Below are positions 1 to 11,267 of a stretch of DNA of 64,000 bases, piece after piece. How positions within the stretch are numbered: the first letter of the stretch is position 1; each line of letters opens with the position of its first letter. Both the position numbers and the translations under genes were made by a program. The stretch covers positions 35,997-99,996 of the forward strand of contig JAAOMT010000706.1 of the NCBI GenBank assembly GCA_016748015.1, in the 5' to 3' direction. The notes under the pieces are model-generated. The model was given only the letters and a program-made list of their open reading frames with translations, was not told the origin of the DNA and made no database searches. The stretch is from Geosiphon pyriformis. Taxonomy: Eukaryota > Glomeromycota > Glomeromycetes > Archaeosporales > Geosiphonaceae.

Positions 1-439
1 ACAGCGAATCATACTAAAGAATCTGAAGGCAAAATTTTGAAATTATGAAAAAACCTCAATTCACACTGATTGTCAGTGGGGTTCACTTTGAAAAATATGC
101 AGAAGAAATTCAAAATTGAATTATTTATATATTGAAAGTGATCAATTTTATAATGAGCTTGCAATTTCGGCTATCTAGGTTCTTATGAACAAATAAAAAC
201 TAAATTGGTGAATTTATAAATTTAAGTGACAAAAAACAAGAAATAGAGTAGGAGATGCAAAAGGTTCAATAATATTACTGAACATGAGATCAGTAAGTTT
301 CTAAAAAGAGCTCTTTTATTAATTTTATATTTCCCGATTTCAAATCTAAATTTAAATTAATTAATAAATATCTAGTTTACTCTATCTATCTTCTCGGCTT
401 TAACTTATAAAAGAGATAATCTTGAAGGCTTAGTAATAT
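1..439. other. AT-rich sequence, no gene seen
   Basis: Low-complexity AT-rich DNA with no open frame or domain that I can recognise. It precedes the unrecognised coding relic at about 440-845. Confidence 0.5.
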
Positions 440-845
440 TGTTACATTTGGTGCACCATGTTCTATTTTGATAAAAAGTTCCCCAAATTTATCAAATCAC
501 AAATTATGATGATTTTGCACCACATATTCTAGCTGATAAAGAACCATATAGATATTCAATATGGATTTTGGATTGCTCAAATTTTTAATTATAGCAATTG
601 CTAAGATAAATAGCCAGAAAATAAAATCTTTCAAGTTTGGTTTCATTACAGTAAAGAAAATTTGATTGGTACTCAACTTGGCTTTTTCTTATCTCAAGTT
701 ACAGAGCAAACCAGGCGATTAACTCAAAAAAACTCTATTTTTAAAAAAATGGCTTGCTTAAATCTTTAGATCAAAAAAATGAAAACTTCAAGACATATTG
801 GTACATATTTTGGGATAGGAATGACATGATGACATGTAACATATG
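440..845 (+). pseudogene. Unrecognised protein-coding relic
   Basis: The longest open piece is at 614-769 and contains the peptide FQVWFHYSKENLIGTQLGFF followed by LSQVTEQTRRLTQ, which reads like real coding sequence (balanced composition, G/C used in codon positions) against very AT-rich flanks. Further pieces in other frames continue it on both sides: DKEPYRYSIWILDC near 537-580 and NENFKTYWYIFWDRNDM near 777-830. The frame changes and stop codons say it is broken. I do not recognise the family; a transposon-encoded or lineage-specific fungal protein is possible. Confidence 0.4.
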
Positions 846-904
846 ACATGTCATATTAGTCTTCATTTTTGGCAACACACGTCATATTATAAAATGCTTA
901 GAAA

Positions 905-1971
905 AATAATAATTTATGTCAAAAAATTGCCACAGGATTAAAGCTGAAAAGTAAGTTGAAAATTAATTTTATGATAGAAAATTTATACGTGGATTATAAA
1001 ATTTTCAATATAAAGGATTTTATTGTTTTGCCATCAAATACTTTTGAAACAAGAGGATTATTTTTGCTTTGAATTCTTGTGAATTAAAATTTTGCATTTA
1101 TGCTTAATTTCTATATTCTTTATTTGTGAATATTGCAAATTATATTAAATTATATCATTAATAATATATTAAAATATTTAGTCAAAATAGAATTAGCTTT
1201 AGATTCTATTTTTTGTTGCGAAAATTTAATTATTCATATATTCATCATTTTTAATTAATTTAATTGTGAATTTGCTATAGCTAACTGCAAAATATTTTGT
1301 TTATCTTTTTCAGAAAAAATTTGTAAAATAATAATAATAATAATAATAAAATTATTATTAATTTATAGATAATTTTATTAACTATTCAAAAAGCTTTGAC
1401 GATCAATTTTACAAACAATGGTACCATGAAAAGTTAAAAATAATTTAACCTTAGAAATTTTGTATAATAAAATGTAAACTTTTATTCATAAAAAACCATT
1501 TTGGGAATTTCCAGACAATAAATTAATATCTTTACAAGCAAGCGATTTTTAAAACCAAAAAAAAAAGTTAATTGTAAATAAATGATGGCAAAAAGATTTC
1601 TAAACCCAAATTTTATGTTCAAAATGAAATTTTAGAAATTAACAGATAAATTTTCAAGATAAAGCTTCTTTATTAATTTGAGCAAGTTTTTAACACAACC
1701 GTTTATTATTATAGATATTTTATTATAAACGGCTATTTAATAAAATTTAATGTTATTTCTTTTTGAGTCATTGGTAAGTTTTATTATTAGTTTTATTTTA
1801 AGTTGTTTTCGCTTTGTGATTTAATTAATATTCATTTTTTTCAACTATTTAAATTCTATTACCAATCCTTTTAAATCCAAGTTTTATTTAATTCAAAAAG
1901 CTAAGAAATTATTATTATGTTTTATAAACTAAAATTATCCCAAAGAACATTTACAATCGAATATTTTTTTA
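905..1971 (+). repeat. Outer inverted repeat, left arm
   Basis: This segment is the reverse complement of 10321-11262 with scattered substitutions and small indels. Diagnostic shared blocks are the sequences around 915-960 (matching 11210-11260), 1180-1215 (matching 10970-11005) and 1690-1960 (matching 10325-10610). The homology stops exactly at 1971, where a Tn5 mosaic-end sequence begins. The arm is AT-rich and carries no gene that I recognise. Confidence 0.85.
1438..1562. repeat. 125-bp insertion present only in left arm
   Basis: The two outer arms align on both sides of this segment, but the right arm (near 10740-10760) lacks it. The insertion is flanked by a 9-base direct repeat, AAAAGTTAA, at 1429-1437 and 1563-1571, of which the right arm has a single copy. 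That is the footprint of a small transposed element with a 9-bp target duplication. I see no clear terminal inverted repeats, so a replication-slippage origin is not excluded. Confidence 0.5.
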
Positions 1972-1990
1972 AGATGTGTATAAGAGACAG
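1972..1990 (+). other. Tn5/Nextera mosaic-end adapter sequence
   Basis: The 19 bases AGATGTGTATAAGAGACAG are a perfect match to the Tn5 transposase mosaic end used in Nextera sequencing libraries. Read in the + frame it gives the peptide MCIRDR, a well-known contamination signature in protein databases. It sits exactly where the inverted-repeat homology ends, so it is almost certainly an untrimmed adapter at a chimeric or misassembled join and not fungal DNA. Confidence 0.97.
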
Positions 1991-2097
1991 GTATTATTAC
2001 TTGTTTATTATTATTTATAAGTGTTTATATAATAAAAAATATTTTAATATTTTGTGTTTTTATTATAAAAAGATGAAATTTTCTAATTTTTTTTTTA
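1991..2097 (+). mobile_element. Short fragment of decayed LINE 3' region
   Basis: The + strand translation (YYYLFIIIYKCLYNKKYF then NILCFYYKKMKFSNF) closely matches the minus-strand peptide of the old retrotransposon copy at 21638-21841 (YYKLFIIIYKYLYNKYYY, SVLCLFYRNIKFLNY). That peptide corresponds to the zinc-finger region near the C-terminus of ORF2 in the better-preserved element at 13.2-19.8 kb. So about 100 bases of LINE sequence lie between the adapter and the inner repeat arm, overlapping the arm by a few bases of T-rich microhomology. Confidence 0.6.
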
Positions 2098-2890
2098 TCG
2101 AGGTTGTTTAGATACAGATTAGCCCTTAAAAATGTCCTAGGTTGTAATAATTGTACAAGATTATCTCAATTAATATGCAATAGTTGCTGCGAGTTCTTAT
2201 TGTCTTGATGAAGTACAAGCTATTGGGCCAGGAATTTATGGTATTTTACTTAAAAACTAGGAGGTTTGATTTTCAAAATAATTTTGTTATGACAGAATGG
2301 TTTCGATTCTGTTGCAGTGGAATTTTTTACTATTAGTGACACAATAATTACACTAAGAGAGAAACCATTAGGAAATGAAGAATACTGAAAAAATAGGCCA
2401 AATATATTGGTTCCTTATCCTTAAATCAATGAAGCAAAAATTGACTATGAGTTTCAGAGACGTTTTGAAATCATAAAACCAAAATTTAAAGAATTTTATG
2501 ATTATCAACTTCAAAATGAAGCAATCCAAAATGTTATCGGAGTTGGACATGGTTCGGGTGGTGGTAAAAAGCTTATAGAATTTTCCAAAATAAAAATATA
2601 TTTGGTTTTTTTAATTTAAAAATAATCATTTTACTTTGAGCATTTCAGTATATGTCTTACTTGAAATGCTAGAATTAATAGTGCTCAACTTTAAACAAAC
2701 CATAAGTGTGTATGCTTTAGAACAATCTTGAGTTGGCAATTTTTAATTTGCGTATTATGTGAATTCACATGCTGATAAGATGTTTATTTACTGGATTACT
2801 AATATGGATGATAATATTTCAAGACTACAACTGAGTGTTTCTGAATCATTTTACATCTACTTGATGATGGAATATTGAATTGAATCAAAT
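2078..2890 (+). repeat. Inner inverted repeat, left arm
   Basis: This segment is the reverse complement of 6876-7702. In the stretch I compared by eye (around 2460-2550 against 7230-7320) the arms differ at only a few sites, and these are C/T or G/A transitions. The arm contains a decayed class 3 lipase gene. Confidence 0.9.
2170..2865 (+). pseudogene. Decayed class 3 lipase-like gene (left copy)
   Basis: Pieces in several frames match the two intact lipase-like genes of this window. They are: an N-terminal segment (YAIVAASSYCLDEVQAIGP, about 2178-2235); a middle segment with FEIIKPKFKEFYDYQL and then VIGVGHGSGGG at about 2465-2560; and, after an intron-like gap, EQS.VGNF and YVNSHADKMFIYWITNMDDN at about 2725-2815. 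The GHGSGG motif has Gly where active class 3 lipases have the catalytic Ser. Frameshifts and stops show that the gene is dead. The mirror copy lies at 6916-7620 on the other strand. Confidence 0.8.
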
Positions 2891-3683
2891 AATGTTTTAC
2901 CAGAATGTTATTTATTTGTTCAAAACTAACATCAGAGCCAGAACATTTTATTGAAGCGAGCCAGATGAACATTTTTAAAAGTTCTTTCTTAAAATTTAAA
3001 GGATTATTTATTTGAATCGACTTTACTTTTATTTTCATCCTTATTTGTTTTACAGCTATGTAACAACCAATTCTCAACCAGTAATTATGCTATTTATAAT
3101 GGTACTTATTTTGAAGTAATAATACAATATCCACCTGGAGGCTTTCTATGGCTGAATTTCTAAGACAAAATTATTATACAGTGTGTAAGATTTATAATTC
3201 TATAAAGATATTATTAGAAAGGCTGAAGCTAAAAGTTATTATTAATATAAAAGTTAAAGTTTAATTTTTTCGCCTTTATTCTTGGCAATTAATTTTCAAG
3301 ATTGTGACATTAAATTTAGTAACTTGTTCAACTTAATTTTTAGCAAAGATTCACATTATTTAAACATGTATTATTATAAATTATGTAAAAAGCCACAAAT
3401 TTGATTCTGCTTTGAAAATAGTGAAAATAAAGTCTATTACATAAGCTTTTACAGTATTTGGGATGGATAAAAAAATAAAAAAATTTATATGTGGTAACTT
3501 TTGTCTGTTGTTTGTTAAGTTTTTTTATATACATAGTAATTACAAAATAGTTTTGCAATAATCTAAATCTTAAGAATTTTTAATATAACAGTAGTTATAA
3601 AGATCTAATCATACAGATTTTCAATCTTTTTGAGTCTCATTTATAAACAGCATAATTTTTTATTTTGTTAAAAAGACCTAAAA

Positions 3684-3722
<39 letters not shown>

Positions 3723-6700
3723 CTTAATATTGTTATTGATATACATGTGAATTAATAGAATTTTATTTTTAATTGTTTTTAAAACTTTTAATTATTATTG
3801 TCTATTTGCAAAAAAATTGAGTTTTACATTTTTTGGGTGGGTGATTTGATTCAATTCTCATGATTAGGCTAATTTTTATAATTTTAATCTAATTTTAGGT
3901 TAACTTTAAAAATTAATATTAAAGATAATTATTATTTTCAGATTTGCCATTTTTTATTTATATTTTTTTTTATAAAGACTATAATAACTATATTTGAATT
4001 GTAAACTTTTTAATAATAAAATATTTGAAATATTTGAAAAATTAAAAAGAAATAATCTATCCAAAAAAATTATTTTACAAAAAGCCTGAAATATTACATA
4101 GTTTTCAAATTATCTTAAATATTTTCTTAAAGTTAATCTTCCTCTTTTCTTGAATTGTAATTAAATAAAATTGGTTTAAGAAATAAAAAACTTGCTTTTA
4201 TAATTCTTTGAATAAATAATTTTTAATAATATTAATGTCTGTTATTAAATTTTAAAAGCACCAATTGAGATTGGAATTATAACAACTGTATTATTTTTAT
4301 TAGTAAATACAAACTATTTTTCAATCTTTAAATTTTTATATAAAGATTAATGATTGTAATTTTGAAACTAATTATATTAATAAAATTATCTAAATAACTA
4401 ATTTAATATTTTCTTAAATTAGATTTTTATTGTTTTTACATATCTTACTTTTTGCTATTTTTTAACATATTATTCAGACTTATAACATTATAATATATAT
4501 ATATATATAATTTTTTTGAAATTCTGTATGTTAATTTTTTTTATTATAAAAATAAATTATTAATTATTTAATGCTATTTATAAAAAACAGTTACTTTTTA
4601 AAAAATTTATTTATTCAACTTTTGTTAATATGCTAAAAATTCTATTAAAATTATTTAAGCTCAATATTTAAAAAAATTTATTTTATTATTATTAATATTA
4701 TAAATAAAAAAAAATTTTAATTATAATTCTGTTTTTAATATTTAAGCATTAATATTTTAGCATTTTTTTATTATATTATAACAATACTGTATTTTTTAAA
4801 AAATTAAAGCTTGGCTAAATTGATAAAAAATACAAAATTTATTTCAACTATGTTATTTTTATTATTATTAAAAACCCTAATAATTTTTAATTACTATATA
4901 ATAAACTTTATGTTTCTTTTTATTTAATTCATAAATAATAATAATATTTATTTTAATTTTAAGAATAAATATTAAAAAATTTTAATCTAAATTAAAATTT
5001 AAAATCTATTTCCAATATCTGTAAAAAAAATACAATGCTGTAAATTAAAATTTTTTGCTTTTTTCAAAATTTATTAAATTATACCTATTGAAAAAAATAT
5101 AAAATAATATTATTAACTGTTATTTATCTGAAAAATATAAATTATTTTAATTCAAGATAAATTTTAAAATATCTATATTCTTTTCAAAACATAGAAAAAT
5201 TTCAGTTTACTTATTTAATCAAAAAACAGCATAATTAATATATTCTATTTTCAAATGTGCTTATATAAAAATAACTCTTTACTGTTAATAAGTCTTGTAC
5301 ACAAAAATTGGAGTGTGAAACCAAAGTAACCAAATTTTAAATCTCTTTAACTTAAAAAATAATATATATTATTTAACATAATTTCAATAATTTGTAAGTT
5401 AATTTAAATTTTTAATATTAATAATATTTTTAATAAAGCTTTTGGTTTTGCTGTTTTTTAAAAATAAAAAAATTCAAACTTAATCTTAAAAGCAATCTTT
5501 AATATCAAATTAATGATTAATTTTTGAATCTATTTTTTAACTTTAATAACAAGAAAATTGAATTATTAGAATAATTAAAATAAATAGCTTTTTAAAATAT
5601 CATAATGTTGTATTCGATAAAATAAAGTATGAAATTCAAAGTCAAATTTTAATTATTAACCAATTATTAAAGAATAAATTATCAAATTAGTTTTTTTTGA
5701 AATTTTTAGATAAAATAAGCAATATAAACAAAAAATATTTTTATATTATTAAATTATTTATATAACCAGAAAAAATAAATTAAGTAATTCAAAAAGAAAT
5801 AAATTAGAAAAATATGGAATGTATAAATTAAAAATTGACAAGTTAACAGATCAACAAATCTATAATTAATATAAAAATTTTGATATAAGTTAAAAATATC
5901 TTTATAATATCAATATAACACTAAATTCCAGATTTAAAATAATTGAAAAAAACTTTTTCAACATTTTTTTTTTTTGAGATCAAAATTAATTTAAATTCTC
6001 TAATTAAAACATAGAGTTTTAGTAGTTGTATTATTTTTAGATTTTTAAAGATCAAAAACTGTAATTTTAAAATTAATCATATTAACTATATTACTTGTAT
6101 ATTTTATTTGTTTTTTTAAAAAATTTAATATTGTTCTTAATTATTAATTGTTATTTAAAGCATTTAAGTTAACTTGGTTTGTAAACAAATATTTAGTTAA
6201 TATAAAAAGTAAACATATTGTTATATATGAAAAATTATTTATTTAATTTTTTAAATTTGATTAAAAAATAAGTTATAATTATTTAATGTAATACACATTA
6301 AAAAGTTTTTAATAAAATACCATACTCATATTCTATATTTATAAAAAAAAATTAATAATAATAAAGTATATTGTTTCAAATTAGTATGCATTATAAAATT
6401 AATTTTTATTATGTTTTGTATTTGTAATTTCTTTTTTATTTATTTATTTTTTAAGTTTTAGTAAAAATATTTTTTATATCAAAATGCAAATATAAGTTTT
6501 GGTAAATTTAAATAAAATTCATTGTGTCACCATTAAAACTACAAACAATTAATTATTAAGAAAATAAAAGTAGAAATATTAATTTAAAACAATTACAAAA
6601 ACATATTTGTAAAAAATAAAAATAAATAATTAAGCCAAATACAACTAATATTGAAGTAAAAAAAGTATTAATAAATTGGTTTTTGTTTTATTATCTTATT

Positions 6701-6875
6701 TTTTTTTCTAATTATTTTATCTATAAATATTATATGAATAAAAAGTTATTTGTATATGTTCTGCTGATTTTTCGTTTTTATAGGATTAAAATTTATAAAA
6801 AATTAAAAAGCTAATTTAGCATTAAAATAATCATTTTAAAAAAAATATATTTGTAAAATTACACAAACTTCAATT
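2891..6875. other. AT-rich spacer between inner repeat arms
   Basis: About 4 kb of extremely AT-rich DNA, largely A and T homopolymers and short AT runs, with a (TTA)n microsatellite at about 3688-3720. No open frame with a believable composition is present. A weak trace near 2900-3130 may be the degraded 3' end of the lipase relic. Otherwise I see nothing in it. Confidence 0.7.
3688..3720 (+). repeat. (TTA)n microsatellite
   Basis: Eleven uninterrupted TTA/ATT triplets in AT-rich DNA. Confidence 0.9.
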
Positions 6876-7702
6876 TAAAATATGACATCATCTGATTCAA
6901 TCCAATATTCTATCATCAGGTGGGTGTAAATGATTCAGAAACACTCAGTAGTAGCCTTGAAATATTATCATCCATATTAGTAATCCAGTGAATAAATATC
7001 TTATCAGCATGTGAATTTACATAATGTACAAATTGACAATTGCCAACTCGAGGTTGTTCTAAAGCATACACACTTATGATTTGTTTAAAGTTGAGCTCTA
7101 TTAATTCTAGCATTCCAAGTAAGACATATACTGAAATGCTCAAAGTAAAATGATTATTTTTAAATTAAAAAAAACCAAATATATTTTTATTTCGGAAAAT
7201 TCTATAAGCTTTTTACCACCACCCGAACCATGTCCAACTCCGATAACATTTTGGATTGCTTCATTTTGAAGTTAATAATCATAAAATTCTTTAAATTTTG
7301 GTTTTATGATCTCAAAACGTCTCTGAAGCTCATAGTCAATTTTTGCTCCATTGATTTGAGAATAAGGAACCAATATATTTGGCCTATTTCTTCAGTATTC
7401 TTCATTTCCTAATAGTTTTTCTCTTAGTGTAATTATTGTGTCACTAATAATAAAAAACCCCACTGCAACAGAATCGAAACTATTCTGTCATAACAAAATT
7501 ATTTTGAAAATCAAACCTCCTAGTTTTTAAGTAAAATACCATAAATTCCTGGCCCAATAGCTTGTACTTCATCAAGACAATAAGAACTCGCAGCAACTAT
7601 TGCATATTAATTGAGATAATCTTGTACAATTATTACAACCTAGGACATTTTTAAGGGCTAATCTGTATCTAAACAACCTCGATAAAAAAAAAATTAGAAA
7701 AT
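6876..7702 (-). repeat. Inner inverted repeat, right arm
   Basis: Reverse complement of 2078-2890. Homology ends at 7702, directly before the homeodomain-like relic, whereas on the left it ends in the LINE fragment and adapter. Confidence 0.9.
6916..7620 (-). pseudogene. Decayed class 3 lipase-like gene (right copy)
   Basis: Mirror copy of the relic at 2170-2865. It is slightly better preserved: an open stretch at 6916-7143 reads ISVYALEQPRVGNCQFVHYV and then NSHADKIFIHWITNMDDNIS, which aligns with the segment of the intact lipases that contains the PRIG motif and the Asp of the SND motif. The GHGSGG motif lies at about 7217-7237. Stops and frameshifts elsewhere disable it. Confidence 0.8.
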
Positions 7703-7705
7703 CAT

Positions 7706-7861
7706 ATCAAACTACCCCAGGAAGCAATAAAACAGTTAGATAAAATTTTTGCTATAGAACATAAACCACACCTTTCTTTGACAAGACATTTCAAGTATCT
7801 TTGTATTCCAGATGTAAATTATGTCAAAGACTACTTCAAGAATCAGAAAACATTTACCTAA
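7706..7861 (+). pseudogene. Homeodomain-like relic
   Basis: A 51-codon open stretch reads EAIKQLDKIFAIEHKPHLSL and then TRHFKYLCIPDVNYVKDYF followed by KNQK. The spacing fits a homeodomain: helix 1 (L..iF), the HKPHLS turn, helix 2 (TRHFKYLC), and a recognition helix ending VKDYFKNQK where the family has V..WF.NRR. The invariant Trp is Tyr here. It stops at a TAA, and related coding pieces (SETRIELDFVQYCNLF) follow to about 7950. Arbuscular mycorrhizal fungi carry homeodomain genes, including a putative mating-type pair, but nothing here shows which one this resembles. Weak but specific match. Confidence 0.4.
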
Positions 7862-8405
7862 TGTATTCAAAATTATATCATGTATATATCTGAAACCAGA
7901 ATAGAGCTTGACTTTGTTCAATATTGCAATCTTTTCACTGATAGCTTGGCTTAAAAAAATCAACTTGCAGTTATGCCTTATCCAATCAAAACTTTCTGTA
8001 ACAGTTATATTATGTGGTTGAAGGTGCAGTATTATTGCAATTTTTGATTAATACATAAAACCCAAAACTCATACAAAAACTCGAATAATTATAGTCTAAT
8101 GTCGGAGTAGTAATAGCAGGAACATGTGCCATATTCTTTGAAACAAAAAAAACATGTAAGTTATTAATTAACATTTACAGTACTACTAAGCTGGATTAGT
8201 ATAGATGTATGCACACTCATTTCAAATGGAATACTCACATATTATCATCTGCAGGATGTGATATGCCTTAATGCAAAAACTAATATCTTCTAAGCCCATT
8301 TGCAATTAGGATCTGTTCTGTCTATTCTTCTGCCTGCACCCAAAACTCCACCTCAGACTTTTATAGATTTAATGCCATTGAAAATAACTCCCAATAAGCG
8401 ATCAT

Positions 8406-9625
8406 ATGAAAAGGAAGAACTTCAGCAGTAAATCCCATTTTTTTACTTCCTACGTATCACTTTACAATAAGAAATTCTTAATTTTGCTCTCTTTATATGA
8501 TAAATTTATTCAAGACATCTCTATAGTATGTGCATCTGGAGAGACAATTGAAGAGTTGTCATTAAAAATTGGAGAGAAACTTGCTGTGGAGGTGTTCTCT
8601 ATGCATGATATTAATCCTGCTGTATAGACACCTGTCTTGGAGAAGTATCTTGACGCTATTTTCAAAAAAACAATGGATAATTACTAAACTAAAGTCCAAG
8701 CTAAACTGTCAAAGGATGGAGATGAGCGTTTTAGACTTTATTGTGAAAAAGTTCTCACTAACTTGTAAACATTAATATCTATTTGTATATTAATATTAAA
8801 GAAGATACCAATAATTGCTTTCATTTAGTTACTACCTTATAGATGTCAATCCTACAATAAACAAAAAAATAAGGGAACAAAAACACATAGTATATCAAGT
8901 ATTTTTTTTATTTAAATATTATGAAAGAACTTTTCTTAATCTTGAATTCGATTGGATTGAATCATAAGCTTGCACTGCAAAAATAATGAAGTCATTAACC
9001 AATTCTGGGATTTTGCGAATGGATATTAAGGCAACAAGATCTTATGATGAATTAGATATTTGACACATGGAAGTTGCAGGCCCTCCTTATAATGCAAGTG
9101 AGGAGCACATTTTAGATGACTCAAAAAAAACACTGGACTGATATTCTGAATTTAATTACAATATTACGGGACCACCTCGATTGCAAAGTGAAATTTGCAG
9201 CAAAGATTAGGGTTTTTAGCATCTAGTCAATAAGTAAGTGCATGGTATATGGTTTATATTAAGAGGTTGTATTTTCTAATATTCCATTTCCATCACTTCA
9301 GACAATCAACTTACCCTTTATGCTTTCAGCATGCTTCCTGATAGACATTTTCTTGTAACAGAGCTTGCTACAGCCACAATATCTTTCAGTTTTAATGCTT
9401 GGAGCCAATATAAAGCTGTTTTCAGAATGATAGCTATCTTTTATGTATGTGTTTAGATTAGGTATCTGAGCATACTTTTATTTCTGGTAATTTATATGGT
9501 GGTATTTTTTCTGTAGGAAGAAATAATAAAGCAGGAGGTGTTGATGGAAAAAATTAATCAATCTGTACTTAGAACTAAAGAAACAAAGGTCCGTGATGTG
9601 TTAAGGATGCCTGAGTTAGAATAAA
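8406..9625 (+). pseudogene. Decayed multi-exon gene, unrecognised family
   Basis: Coding pieces run along the + strand: a 73-codon open frame at 8406-8627 (with CASGETIEELSLKIGEKLA), SGILRMDIKATRSYDELDI then HMEVAGPPYNASEEHILDDS at about 9005-9123, NITGPPRLQSEICSKD to about 9210, and YAFSMLPDRHFLVTELAT near 9320-9375, each separated by stops or intron-like gaps. The order and the style of these pieces resemble a repeated hypothetical-protein family of Glomeromycotina that I cannot name. Several in-frame stops replace likely Trp or Arg codons. Probably a dead copy. Confidence 0.45.
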
Positions 9626-10320
9626 TGTCATTTATTTTGTAATTTTTTACCAGTTAGTTTCTCACTAAGTAATAATCAATTTATTTTATAATATTGTCAT
9701 TAATTGCTCTTCTAACCCTTTTTTCTCGTTTTCTATTCATGAATGTTGCTTATCTAATATTTTTTAATATTGACTTTCTATTTGCTATGGCTATTCTATT
9801 TTTTTTTCTTTTCAATAAGCCACTTTGATGATTAGAAAATATATGACCTGCTATTTTTTATTGAATTGAGATATGCTTTGAAAAAGTTTGGTTTACTTAT
9901 ATATGTAATTTAAATAACAAAAACTGAAAGTATAATGTTTACAAATAGATTAAGATTCATTATTTTAATGCTATTAATTAAACAAAATACAACTTTTAAA
10001 ATTTTCAAAAAAAAAGGCTTAGCTGTCTTAATTGAATGCAAAAGTTTGTATCAATAACGTGCATTGTTTTTCATTAACATCAGATTGATTTCAATCCAAA
10101 AAAATAAAAATTTTATATGTCATAAGTTTTATTCTAAGAAAAACAAAAAAAAACAATTAATTTATAAATATATATTATATTTGAATTACAAACTTAAATT
10201 GGAAAATCAAAAATTTGATATGGAATTAAAGTATTAATAATAAACTTAATATATATATGTGGTGTCAAATACAAAAATGTGAAAAATGCGCACACTAAAA
10301 TTGGCTAGTAAAAAAATATT
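9626..10320. other. AT-rich sequence, no gene seen
   Basis: No domain or open frame recognised. It lies between the decayed gene and the outer right repeat arm; the equivalent position in the left arm is missing. Confidence 0.5.
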
Positions 10321-11262
10321 CGATTGTAAATGTTCTTTGTGATAATTTTAGTTTATAAAACATAATAATAATTTCTTAGCTTTTTGAATTAAATAAAACT
10401 TGGATTTAAAAGGATTGGTAATAGAATTTAAATAGTTGAAAAAAATAAATATTAATTAAATCACAAAGTGAAAACAACTTAAAATAAAACTAATAATAAA
10501 ACTTACCAATGACTCAAAAAGAAATAACATTAAATTTTATTAAATAGCCGTTTATAATAAAATATCTATAATAATAAACGGTTGTGTTAAAACCTTGCTC
10601 AAATTAATAAAGAAGCTTTATCTTGAAAATTTATCTGTTAATTTCTAAAATTTCATTTTGAACATAAAATTTGGGTTTAAGAATAAATATCAATCTTTTA
10701 AGAAATCTTTTTGCTATCATTTATTTACGTTACACAAGTACAATTAACTTTTCATGGTACCATTGTTTGTAAAATTGATCGTCAAAGCTTTTTGAATAGT
10801 TAATAAAATTATCTATAAATTAATAATGATTTTATTATTATTATTATTATTTTAAAAATTTTTTCTGAAAAAGATAAACAAAATATTTTGCAGTTAGCTA
10901 TAGCAAATTCACAATTAAATTAATTAAAAATGATGAATATATGAATAATTAAATTTTAGAAACAAAAAATAGAATCTAAAGCTAATTCTATTTTGACTAA
11001 ATATTTTAATATATTATTAATGATATAATTTAATATAATTTGCAATATTCACAAATAAAGAATATAGATATTAAGCATAAATGCAAAATTTTAATTCACA
11101 AGAATTCAAAGCAAAAATACTCCTCTTGTTTCAAAAGTATTTGATGGCAAAACAATAAAACTCTTTATATTAAAAATCTTATAATCTACGTATAAATTTT
11201 CTATCGTAAAATTAATTGTCAACTTACTTTTCAGCTTTAATCCTGTAGCAATTTTTTGACAT
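10321..11262 (-). repeat. Outer inverted repeat, right arm
   Basis: Reverse complement of 905-1971, without the 125-bp insertion of the left arm and with a small extra segment of its own near 10728-10742. The outer end lies just before the BTB relic. Confidence 0.85.
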
Positions 11263-11267
11263 AATTT

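Noticed and set aside
1917-2111. 64-codon open frame containing MCIRDR
   Set aside because: It spans repeat arm, sequencing adapter and LINE fragment, so it is a chimeric artefact.
2368-2550. Open frames on the minus strand here and on the plus strand at 7230-7412
   Set aside because: They are antisense shadows of the two lipase relics and share sequence only because the arms are duplicated.
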